Shown: piece after piece, positions 50,401-61,592 of the stretch
How positions within the stretch are numbered: the first letter of the stretch is position 1
Layout: every line of letters begins with the position of its first letter
Assembly: GCA_002633005.1 (NCBI GenBank)
Contig: NMRA01000035.1
Location: 1,373,657 to 1,437,656 of the forward strand
Direction of reading: 5' to 3'
Origin: Phoronis australis
Lineage: Eukaryota > Phoronida > Phoronidae
Length of the DNA: 64,000 nt
Translations under genes and position numbers: made by a program
Notes under the pieces: generated by a model
The model's database searches: none
The model's input: only the letters and a program-made list of their open reading frames with translations
What the model was told of the DNA's origin: nothing

Positions 50401-53400
50401 AAGAATGGACGGAAAGCGAGGATGATAATGAGCGAATATGATAATGATTACAAAAATGATCAAGAAGTAGTCTTGTACAGTAAATGATAAACCAACCAAC
50501 TTTCCTTACCCAGTAAGAAGAAGGTCTTTTGAGGAGGGTGATTCATCCAGGTTCTTACCGCCACTGATGGGCCACTCCTGCAACACAAACAACGGAATAC
50601 AACGCCAGCACATTTTGGGCTTGGAGAAGGTAACCAGGCTGCATAGTGGTTTAGAATAATTTGTACAGTTGTATATCGTTGGTGTCATTCGCACACAATA
50701 CGTCTTTTGAAATTGACATGCAAGGTCAGTGTAAGTAGTTCTTGGTGAACCCTGCTCTTAGTACACAACTGTTCCAGTTGGACTGTAAAAGTAAACACAG
50801 CTTAACAAAGGGTTTATGGTCCTGGCTTAGAAGAAATTGTTTTACTACCCCCCCCCCCCTTTGAATAGCCCGGTGCGGAATGGAGTCAGAAGTAGGTGGA
50901 AGCAAAAGTCTCAGTACAAGTTCATATAAAGCACAATTCCCACAAAACATTTTGTTTTCATTTTCTACTTATTGTCCCACAAAACTTAAAGCAATTTTCG
51001 CTACAAGTTACGCCAAACAAAATTGAAAGTACGGCCTTGTGATGTGGCTCCGTATTAAAGGTCATCTATAGTATATTGATCTGTAGAAATTTTCCATCAG
51101 TTTTAAGTCAACATGAGTTTTTCATACATGAAACCACATTTACCAAGTTTTCACAAATGCCTGTGGCTTCATCCCTGGCAAGGCTGTGCAATAAAACACA
51201 ACTGGGATAATGAGATTTCATGTGTCCAAACTTCAGATATTCCTAATGATATATTGAGACAAAGACAAAACTCTAATCTCACCCTGTCAGAGTGCTTTGA
51301 CAGCTGGGCATTGCCAGCATCGACAATCTTGTTCCAGAGCGCTTCTGGCAGACTGCTGACATGGTGCGAGGCAGTGATGGCCGACGAGTGCATGCTACAC
51401 ATGTACGGCTGTCTGAATGTGGGCCAGCCTTCTGATTGGAGGTCAATAGCGACGATCTCCTCCTCCGCTAGCACCATCAGGGTGTGCGGGTCGTCAAACT
51501 CTGGTAACGATACAAATGAATGGCGGTTAGACAACAGTTTTTCTCAATATGGACATTGAGATGAAAAATTTGAAGAAAGCATAATCTAACAACTGCTTGT
51601 CTGGAAATGTAGTCAACAACAACAAGAGAAAACATGAGGAAAGTTTTCACAAGTGATGATCTCAAATGAAGAGAACAGACGCAAAAAAACAAAATGATTT
51701 TTCACTTTAAGGATACCTATCACTAAGTTCCCATTGAGTTTCTACTACACATTTGCATTGACCTAGTTTTCATCATTATAATTCCCACACAAATTGAGTA
51801 CCTCTGTCATTCAATTTGTGATACAGCACGCAAAATAATTCTTTCCCTCCATGAAATTTTCTCCGTCAAGTCCATTTTCATTTCACATTTAGTATTTCCA
51901 CGTACAGGAACTACTTTCATACCTCAGGCTTTTTATATCATGAGTGACACTATGCTTTCACACAACACAGCAACCGGTAACACCAGCCTCACACTATACA
52001 ACATATAGCTCATGTCCAAGCAGCTGGTGACACCAGCCTCAAGAACAAAACATTACCAGCAGGCTCCTCGTCATCCGATCTCTCATTCGCCCCACAAAGT
52101 ACGATGTAGTCGACGACCTTGGAAGTGAAGTCGAATGCGACTAACTTCTCCCCCTGTCTCACAGTGATTGTGTTGTGCTCGCTGTAGCCAGCCCGGGGCA
52201 TGCCACCCGAGAAGATGATGAAAGGGTCACTGGAAAATGTGATGTATGGAAGGGTTGTTAAGGTTATGAAGTACCCCAGAAAAATGTCCAACTTTAGAGC
52301 ATTAATATTGGAGATGGGTGATGGATTTCCAATCCTCAGGCACTATGCTTTATGCACAGTTCTCCAAATAACCGTTACGAATTGTTTTTAAAGTGTAACA
52401 GTTTTGTATGGGAACAAACTAGACATTTGTGAATTTCAAGAAAAAACTCAACAGTGACATCAGCAAAAACGAAATGATAATTCAGAGCACCGTTTTAGAG
52501 ATTTCACACGACCCAGCTGGTGGCAAATTGATAAGTTAAAAATCAAGTTCCGCAGAATTTCTACTTTCAGAAACTATACGCATTAACTGATTTGAAATTT
52601 AGACTTTTGTAAATATTTGGCAAAACCCACAGATTTGTTGATAAGGTCCTTACTTACATAACCATAACTGTTGGTTAGTACAATGCTCTGACCAATTAAA
52701 AGAAGATGGGTGTAAAGATGTGCGTGCACCAATCTGAACACAGTCAGATGTTAAGTAGCAAAACTACAGTCGGAAGAAACGTGAGAAAAAATGATAACGT
52801 CAGGAGAAAGTCGGACACTTTGGACATTGCTGGCAGCGCAAAGACATACTTGGATTGTACGTCAAATAAAAAAATATTGCCTGTGCTTTGGACTATTTTG
52901 ACTGAAGCCTCAGTCTGCTTTTAGAAAATAAATTGTTCATAATCTTTCCATGACACTGAGACACAAATTTAACAGTGACAGCCTGCTTGTTCACAAAATT
53001 ACACAAAACATGTAATTTTCTGCTAACATTATTTCAATACAGCACCTCCAGTTGACAAATCCATGAAAAACAATGACGACAAGTAAGAAAATGCATGGAA
53101 GTATTTATCCTTAAATGACCTTGAAGTCTAGGTTTCACAGTACTAAATAACACTAACTTGACAATTTAAGTGATTTATTAAAATCTTCTGACAAACACAC
53201 TATACCTGTCATTCAATTTTTGTACAAAACTTTAAAGCTTCATTTCGCAATGTTTAAATGGCTAAAGCAAACATTGTACAAGGCCTTTTACTCTTGTCAG
53301 AATACTGGAGAAATTAAGCACATGTCAAACTGAACTTACGCTTTGGATGTGGCCCACGCAACTTTGTTGATGGCTTTACAAGGAAATGGGCCTGAAAGAC

Positions 53401-56400
53401 AAATAACAAAAATGTCACGTCATAATTCACTAGACAGAATAAGGTTAGCACAGTGCTAATGAGGAGAAGCCCTTAACAGCACTCAATGAAACGGAGGATA
53501 TAATGAGTTACTATGCAACAATGTAATTGCAGTCAATAACGGAGGTCTTTAAACTGAAACGTTGGGGAGTTGCTTGCCATGAATTTGTCTCATACACTTA
53601 TCAGCAGGGCAATAAAAATGAAAAATAGCTTGAGGGAGTGAAGGCGCATTACTGCTCTTTATTTGAGATGGTGGTATGCATTCGCTCACGGAGATGATTT
53701 AGTATCGCCAACAATATTCATTCTACGAGTTGGGAAAGTCAGAATTTTTATCAACTTTATTACCTATAACGGACAATTGAAGAAATGCAAAAATGTCAAA
53801 GCAAATTATACTCGAATAACACTCAAGGTTTACACATCTGCAAAGTGACGCATTCCCAGTCTCCTCAAAGGTCAGATCACAAGAACATATCAAAACAATC
53901 AGAACAAACACATCAAGTGTGTTTTGGTTCCTACAACTTAAAAAATTGCTAATAACAGAAAAAGTTTCAATGCTGACATTTACTTAGAAGAGAAAAATCA
54001 ACATCTGCAGATGATGAATGGTAACACAATATCCTAAAGCGTACTTTGGATTCAGACACTAGGTAAACAGTGGTTAAACTGATCATCTTAGAAACTCAAT
54101 AAACTGCACTACACACAGCATTGATATTATGCTATCACGTGTTTGTGCCACCAATATATGTGCTTACGTTCTCAAGAAGAAAAAAGGCATGGTAAAAACG
54201 AATGGTCTACAAACGAATACTATGTATGTTCACATTTGCCTTACTGCTTTTCACGATGGTCACACGCCAAAGGCTGGAGTTTTGACCATTAAACAATCAC
54301 TACAGGATCACAATGCCCACATTCTATCGACAAGTCACAACATTTTAACATAACCATCTAACAGTAAGAAAATGAATATCGCACTGGTTAGAAGACATAC
54401 AAATTTTCGAATGCAATTTTTTCCAATGTCTGAACTGGATCTGATTAGGTGCCATGTTATCACTGCAACAGTGTATTCAGACACTGCATGAATGCATCAA
54501 ATGTACCAGACACCCTATGAATGCAGCATCAAATTAACAAATGACACTGCCAAAGCTGTCTCAGTGTACATGGCATGTGAACACATAGTGCACCAGAGAC
54601 ACTGATTCAGGATACTGAACAACGTGTGAACACTGTATCAGTGTACCACATACCATTTGAACACAGCATCAATATACTAGATACCGTGTGAACACTTTAC
54701 CATATGAACACTGGAAACCATATGAATCTTGCGTCAGTGTACTAGACACCATGTGAACCTTGAAGCAGTGTATCAAGACACCATATGAATGCAATGCTGC
54801 ATTAGTGTGCACGACGAAATCAAGAGCACGTTCTATGCTGTCACAATGGAGTTGTTAAACACCCAACTTACCATACTCCACAGTGGGCTGGTTCTTGGGC
54901 TTGGTGGAGTCGTCAGTTGCCCAGATGATGTAGCTACCGTCAGCATGGGCACTCATGAACTGGGTGCCATCACGGTGCCATGACAATGACTCAAGTTGCT
55001 AGGGATACGAAAGAAAAAATTAAGAACAAGTTCGTAATCCAGCGGGTTTCATATTTCATTATCCACATGACTGACTATGTAATGTCCAATGGTCTATTTG
55101 TGAAACAGAATCCAAATATTTGCACTGACAACATCAAGAGAAAAAACGCTTTTCTTGGAAATGTTGAGGGATCAACCAATAATGCTTCAGGGCTGAAAAA
55201 TGAATCTTTACAGAACAAGTCTACTCTGCTCTGGGCGTTGGGAACAAATCAATTCCGAAATAAGATGGTTTACATACAGTATAGAAACGTGTCAATTTGG
55301 CAATGTCCATCATTACATTCTTAACAATGTAAGGCCAATCATTTTAAAAACTGAATAACAGTACTGGTGGTGGTGTGGTGGTGGTGGGGTGCTGGTGAAG
55401 TGGTGGTGGTGGTGGTGGTGATGGTGGTGGTGGTGGTGGTGGTGTGGTGGTGGTGAAGTCGTGGTGGGGTGCTGGTGAAGTGGTGGTGGTGGTGGTGGTT
55501 TTAATTTATTGACCACTTGGGTACGTAAAGAATTTAAGTATAAGTAAGGTAGGCATGAACAGGAATAAAAGACAACAAATAGCAAAAAATTTATTAAGCT
55601 GAATAACTAAAAATGTACCATAACTACATTTGAGGTCGCGATGACTACTACACAGGCATAGTACAACATATTGGATGCTATCAAAAAAAAATTTTGCCCG
55701 ATTTAACCGACTAAGTCCTAAATTAGGCATTTCACTCTCAGTCTCATAATATTCCGCTTCCGCTACCATCCCAAGTCAATGCATACATGTGCCATTATCG
55801 AATTGGCAAATTTAGGGTTCGACAACATCAATGAATTCTAAAGCATTTGCCCGTGTCGCTGGTTCTCACTGGTAACACAAATAGAATCCTATCACGGTGA
55901 GGAATATTGCCAGCGACTTTATGGTAATCAAAGGTCTTTGATTTTTGCTATTAGCCTGCCAACAGGGTGAAATATAGCTTTAACAAAGGGTTTTTAATAC
56001 GTGCTCACCTGTGTGGCATTGTAGGTCTGGTCAGCGTTATTCTCCTTGTTATCCCACAGTACGATCAATCCACGGTTATATCCAATGAGGAACTGCAAAT
56101 CACAAGATAGTTGATTACAGTATTGTATATACACAACATGCCACCCACTTACGTCGTTTCCATTTTCCATGACATACAATTTTCTGCAACTCATTTTTCC
56201 CAGGAAAAGAAGAGGAAAACCAAAGTATGTGGTGATTATGACAAAATAGACCATCACAAAAAATTGCCTTTCTGCACAGAAGACTGAGTGACCAGGTTCT
56301 CAATATTGACGTGCAAGATATTGCATAGACGAAAATAACCTTTTGAATATCAAGATTCTTGATGGTGAAAAATATCTTCAGGTTAAACAGTTCCCAAGTA

Positions 56401-59400
56401 TGAATGTTTCAAAAACGATGGTACAAAGCGTATTTGTTCTGGCTGCTTAAGCCAATAACTATGCACTATATTGTAACTTTCAGTTTCTAAATACACGTAT
56501 TCAAGACGTAGGTGGGACACTTACTACGAGTGTTCAACACCACAGGTTTGAGGGAAAAAACAGTTGCGCACAGTCACTTTTAAAGAGCTGTTCATTGGTA
56601 ATCTATTTCAGCGAGACACTGAACTTTTAAGACGATTGCTTAGACCGAAATATTCACAAAAACTAAATCAAAGAGACACCCCGTTTACACCACAAATATA
56701 AACCCAGGTCATTTCCAACATGGACAACACATACTCAAAAAGATAATCAAACACAGGCATCGTTATTGGAAACACTGCAACAAAGACAATAAAATCACGA
56801 GCTGCTTCCATTCAACACGATGCAAAAGACAGCAAGAGATGCCAAGTACTTCGAGAATAAACTGACAAACGATGTTCAGATACGGTGACATAGGTCCAAA
56901 TTACTAACCGTCTCAGAATGAGAATCAGTGAAGTGAACACAGAGGACAACTGACCCAAATACAACTATATCAAAGAAACTGACAGCCCGAGGCATGCCCA
57001 CTCTACCAAACCCACAAACGAAACTGGACACCTACTCTTTGAGAGCTGCAGACAAATAACAGTCGGTGACTGTGCATAGACAATGAACACTTTGGAATCT
57101 TTTTTTGAATTAACCTCTTTCTTCTAGTGGCAGATCGCGTTACCCTGTTGACTTTGAACAAGTCAAGAGATTGTGAACTTCTCAACTGAGACAAAATTGT
57201 GATGTGTGAAACCATATTCCATTGACGTTTACCACTGTACATAAACGAAGTACTTTGATTGCGTGAAACCGAAGACAACAGTCAACAATTAGTAGTGGCT
57301 TGACAAGACACCAACTGAAGATAACTCATTACAGACAGAATCCACCTCTGTATTGGAAAGGTAAGTAAAAACACCAGTTATATCGATGGTAATGAATGAT
57401 GATCAAATGAAGAAATGAATAATCTGCGATAATATCAAACAAGAAATCACATTTTCTTCACGTCAAACAGAACTTTGTTTTGAATAGTTTTATCACATGT
57501 AACATGAAGTGAGAAGTCACCAAATGAAGTTGTGTCTATACAAAAGGCAGTGGATTGAAGAAAGAATTAACAATTACCATAGCTAGACCACAGGCATTAT
57601 GTCCATACTAAACCACACTATCGGTCCATTCTTCTGCAGCCTAATATTAAATGTAAAACCCCTACCCAGTAAAGCCCTAGATAGTTGTATACTTGTCTAA
57701 ATACTGGATGAATTTATAAAATGGATATTTTTGGTGAGGAGAGTAATATAAGAGAAACCAGTTGCAAAGCACGCCATCAGATTCACTGGCTCTGTTGTAG
57801 CAGTCTAACACTCTGCCGCCGAGCAACGTCCCTAGCACTAAACAGCAAGGGTAATATTTACTGCATTTAAATGGCTAAGACACCAGCCATGATCTTAGCA
57901 AATGTTGGGGAGAACTGGTCAATTGTAATAAACTAAAAAAACACCGCGGACTTTATTGTTTTATAGCTCTGGTCAAAAGTAATAATTTCAAGACATCTAA
58001 CCCATCAAACAATAATTCCAAAAATCTGTTTTCCGCCATAAAACCAATAATGACCCTTTGGCATCTGATCTACGGGAAACTGTTTCTATACGAAAGCCAG
58101 AAGACTGAAAGACAGTTGCTCCGTTTTGGATTGAAAGCTTAGACGACAGGCACAATGCTGCCAGTACATACACTGTCTGCAGTCCGATGTCAAATGCAAA
58201 CTGTCACATTGTTCTGAATCAGTGAGGTCCTAATACAATAATTGACTACTTCACTTAAATATGTGATGAATTCACTCAATTTATTTTGAATCCAGACGAT
58301 GCGCAGAATACTAAGTAAATGACGAGCTAAAATCAATATCAAATTTAATGCAGTAACACTTGATGACCAAGTAGTAGACAGATTGATTATTGCAAAATCA
58401 ATGCTTAACATTGACCACAAATTTCAACTCGGAAATAACTTCACTCAATTTCCTTGCTATTTTGCTATCACATATGATGACAGCCCACACATCAGTTCAT
58501 TTTTTCCAAATGATGGAACAAAACTCCTATTCAACATTTCCTTTGGCCATAATTTTGTTCCTTTACAGTTAATTGGAATGAGCTGCTTACCAAATCGACC
58601 TCATGTAAAGTATAAGCACCATCAGAATTCCAATTTTGAATGCCACACATGAAATGCTTCACAGCACTTTCTGGGCTTCACTTCTTTACTATACGACATA
58701 TTTTCCAGAATGAACATTTAAAAAGACCTAGGGTTATCCTTAACACACCTCTCTTTAATATTTTTACTCAAACACAGCTATCTCTGTACTTGAACAATTT
58801 TTGTATTGAGTCAACTCAAGTATTGCAGAATAGCCATTTCTGGAGAATGTGAAGCGCCACCTACAGTTCAACTGTGACTTGGATGGAGACTCAGAGCACC
58901 GACATTCCACCATGTTTAACAATAGCTTGCGATCACCACTTCACCAAATTATCTGTTATAGAAGTGGTAATCGAATGATTCACACAAAAAAGATTAATAT
59001 CCTATACTGTCCACAAATTTAAGAAATGGCATTACGTTTCCATCGACTCGGTCCATCTTTTCCACTAGAATTTGAAATTGGGCCCAGCAAATACAGCTCT
59101 TTTGGGCTCTAGCAAAGTTAAAGAGTTATTGGTCAGTTGTTCGCTATTGCAAGCGCTTGTTGAGACTAAGTGGGATCCTAGAACAAAGTGGCTAATTCGG
59201 AAGATCATACTTCAGAAATGAGATCGGATTCATGCCGAACTTTCAGATACTGTGCTTTGTGCATTTTTCTCCAAAACAACGTTAGGAGTTGTTCTTAACA
59301 GGGCTTGGAATGACCATTGACATAAAACGCGGAAACTTTTACGGCCCAAAACATGCGCCCTACCCAGCCTTGAAATAGACGATGTGAACCTTTCGCCGAA

Positions 59401-61592
59401 AAAAATCGGTAGGACTAAAAAAAAAATGTTACCACCATCAGTAGCATGCGTCTGCGTCTTTTTATCTCATCCATCCACTCCTCCACTCCCACCCCCATGC
59501 ATTTTTGGCTGCAGAGCTGTAGTATTTGTCACCGCGGTTTACAATCACACGAGACGCCATTGAAAATCCCACCACTCTATCCCAGATGCCCCGGCAATGT
59601 TGACAATTTACGTTCCTCCGAAACATAAAGAGCAACTTCCGCTTTTCGAGGTGAACGTCGTCGGCAACGCCGCGGTAAGAAAGGAATTTGCCGCAGAAAT
59701 TTTATATCAAATCAGATTTTTTTTACGCGGAAATATAATAAAATGCGCGTACAGAACATTTGAAAAAAGCGGAAATCCGCGTTTCCGCGGAAAATTCCAA
59801 GCCCTGTTTTAAAATGTTCCACTTTTGCATGAGAGGCCATCAAAAGTAATTTCATGATTTTTCTGAAAAAACTCATAAGTAGCATGAAATGAAGATGATC
59901 ATTTAGAAAACTGAAACAGCATTTTTGAGACTTCATCTTGATAATCTATAAGCAATGAAATTTGGTTGTTTTAGTGTTACAATTGATTGGCCAAGAAAGT
60001 ACCGCTGGCTGTTTTCGGCTAAATTTTTCTAAGATATGATCACCTGTCCTAATTTCTGTGAAATTGATATCAAGTTAAAAAATCAGATTCTACAAACTTT
60101 CTACAAAAAAATCAAATTTTACAGGCTTTCCACCTTCAGAAAATACAAATACTTCAACAGAATTAAAAACTTTTGTAGACATTTGGCAAAACACACAGAT
60201 AAGTTGATGAGGTGTAACACAACCTTTAGCGACAGTTGGCTAAATGTCAAGTCAACCAACATTTTCATGGTTCAATGAGCACACGCGAAAAGATCATCAA
60301 TGACAAGGTGTAAAGCACAAACGTCAACACCAGCATCTGAGAGAGAGAAATGTTGAATACTTGGGACAAAAAATACTTAAGCATCCGTTTACGTTAAACT
60401 TGTGAACTTAGCCCTACTTAACAAGCTTAAACTAGTATGAAGAAAGGCGATTGTCCCACACTGGCAATACCATAACATCTGTATGGAAATAAAGGACAAT
60501 GCGGAGAATTGGAAAAAATATTCTTTAAATGCACAATGGTAGGTATGTCTTCACTGTATTGGCAGACAGGTGGGGACAACTTAAAAAGACACAACAATAT
60601 GGCCCCAGTTTTAGATGACAATTAATACCCAAATTTGTCCCTTTTCCTTGTTCACACCTTACAACTTTGTCCTGAACATTCAGAATTTCTCAAAACACTT
60701 TGGTAGTTGCCATGGTTTTGATGATAAAGCATCTGTTTAGTGATAGCTGGCTTAATGAATACAGAAAAAAAGAAAAATTTCCTTGTCCACCTTGATAAGT
60801 CCAAATTTTGCAATTTTACTGTATTACGACAGAAAAACGAAGTGTTTACAACCACTCACTTTACTAGAGTCCGAAGGATGCTCAGCTATGGCCTCTACTG
60901 CTCCTGGATTCACCTTGAAGTCATCAGAAACACTGAAAACAAAACAAAACACCATAACCACGAGCTCCAACCAACACATTTACTCCACGCAACTCCGGGC
61001 AAGGGGTTTCCCACAAAAAGGGTCAATGGCAATAGGCAGCCAGTTAGGGTGGTCCTCTTGCCCTTTCGCACACAGTCCCTGGTGCTTATTTTGTCCTGTC
61101 GAACATAGTTTTAGTTGGTATTTCGACTTTGTAGAGACATCTGCAGTGGGCATTTTGGCTTTGCACCACAGGTTGAATCATGTCAGGTGTAGATGGGAAG
61201 GGAATCATTGTTTTGAGTACGGCCTTCTGTCATTTGATACTGTCTTCAGTTGTTTTTTGAGTGTGGATGGACTTGATAAGGAAACCTATGTTGTTGTAGT
61301 CAGTAGCTAGTTACTCAGCACGCATCATGTAGTTTGAAATCAAGTGATCGTATCGTCTTTTCTCCGACAGTGATCGTGATGACAGTGTTGTGCATAAAAT
61401 CGTTTATCATCACTAACATGTATCTTCAAAATTTTGCTAACATACTTCTGCATGACCACATCTTGGTAGATGATGTGATCCAGGAGTTCGAAGGTCGTGA
61501 CATCCAGCAGGTGAATGTGACCTCCCTCAGTGCCCAACAGGAGGTGCTCACAGTTGGACGTCAGACAGACAGACGAGATGGTCTTCAGCTTG
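36990..61592 (-). CDS. LLGL: Lethal giant larvae homologue (LLGL), 5' end outside window
   Basis: Twenty-two exons, all phase-consistent: 61592-61446, 60932-60860, 56092-56009, 54998-54872, 53391-53340, 52229-52057, 51500-51283, 50577-50510, 49975-49822, 49471-49143, 48720-48632, 48315-48123, 47340-47150, 46886-46603, 46104-45999, 45422-45302, 44435-44238, 43815-43636, 42842-42757, 41349-41113, 40217-40174, 37178-36990. They encode about 1,113 residues; roughly the first 190 (start and first propeller blades) must lie beyond 64,000. Diagnostic segments are [51 protein letters not shown] (LLGL domain), [68 protein letters not shown] and [17 protein letters not shown]. Family role: a cortical polarity protein of the Scribble module, a twin seven-blade beta-propeller opposed by Par6-aPKC. 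No stops or frameshifts. LLGL1/LLGL2-type rather than tomosyn, because there is no C-terminal R-SNARE motif. Confidence 0.96.
37482..37780 (+). repeat. Two short tandem repeats in the last LLGL intron
   Basis: At 37482-37587 a unit of about 48 bases (CCTGCCAGTTCATCTAAATG and following) occurs 2.3 times. At 37691-37780 a unit of about 47 bases (CCAATAYGATCAC ... CCACTAGYGG) occurs twice. Confidence 0.65.
48123..48315 (-). CDS. LLGL: LLGL exon with the aPKC-phosphorylated polybasic segment
   Basis: This exon carries [20 protein letters not shown], the basic loop conserved in Lgl proteins. In the family, this loop binds acidic phospholipids at the plasma membrane, and aPKC phosphorylation of its serines (spaced as in [10 protein letters not shown]) releases the protein to the cytosol. 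Here the serine spacing is intact, so regulation by aPKC is expected. After it the exon turns into a low-complexity Ala/Glu/Pro stretch ([20 protein letters not shown]) that continues into the next exon (47340-47150), before the conserved [14 protein letters not shown] segment. The low-complexity insert is lineage-specific relative to human LLGL1/2 as I recall them. Confidence 0.9.
52320..52650 (+). repeat. Dispersed repeat family R2, copy in LLGL intron
   Basis: AGTTCTCCAAATAACCGTTA, GAATTGTTTTTAAAGTG, TCAAGTTCCGCAGAATTTCT and TTTGGCAAAACCCACAGAT match 59265-59298 and 60060-60210. Antisense to LLGL. Confidence 0.65.
54478..54811 (+). repeat. Degenerate minisatellite, unit about 31-33 bp
   Basis: A motif of the form TGTGAACACTGTATCAGTGT followed by ACYAGACACCA recurs at least eight times with heavy divergence. 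It ends 61 bases before the LLGL exon 54998-54872 is left. Confidence 0.7.
55365..55499 (+). repeat. GGT microsatellite with higher-order unit
   Basis: Nearly pure GGT with interruptions. GGTGGGGTGCTGGTGAAGTG occurs twice, so a ~90-bp higher-order unit has duplicated. On the minus strand it reads as poly-His/Pro, a translation artefact. LLGL intron. Confidence 0.92.
57771..57834 (-). repeat. tRNA-like SINE fragment in LLGL intron
   Basis: On the minus strand it reads TTGCTCGGCGGCAGAGTGTT then AGACTGCTACAACAGAG and GTGAATCTGATGG. The first part is close to a tRNA D-arm/A-box and the second to an anticodon arm. The B-box is weak. Not a functional tRNA. Confidence 0.35.
59160..60260 (+). repeat. 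Dispersed repeat family R2, copy split by a transposon
   Basis: Left part 59160-59298 and right part 59807-60260 are collinear with the uninterrupted copy at 29930-30430 and with 52320-52650. The interval between them is the CAGGGCTTGGAAT element. LLGL intron between exons 60932-60860 and 56092-56009. Confidence 0.75.
59299..59806. mobile_element. hAT-like non-autonomous element nested in R2
   Basis: It is 508 bases long and bounded by CAGGGCTTGGAATGACC and, read inversely, CAGGGCTTGGAATTTTCCGC. Flanking octamers are GTTCTTAA and TTTTAAAA (five of eight alike), compatible with a decayed 8-bp target duplication. Comparison with 30120-30180 gives the pre-insertion site. Interior includes CGCGGAAATCCGCG-like palindromes. 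No transposase frame. Confidence 0.75.

Noticed and set aside
51113-51559. Plus-strand open frame of 148 codons
   Set aside because: It is the shadow of the LLGL exon 51500-51283, whose minus-strand translation matches Lgl proteins.
54478-54811. CRISPR-like periodic repeat
   Set aside because: Units are degenerate, contiguous and without unique spacers; this is a eukaryotic minisatellite.
60783-61310. Plus-strand open frame of 175 codons
   Set aside because: It runs antisense over the LLGL exon 60932-60860 and shows no recognisable protein; the minus-strand exon has splice sites and a family match.
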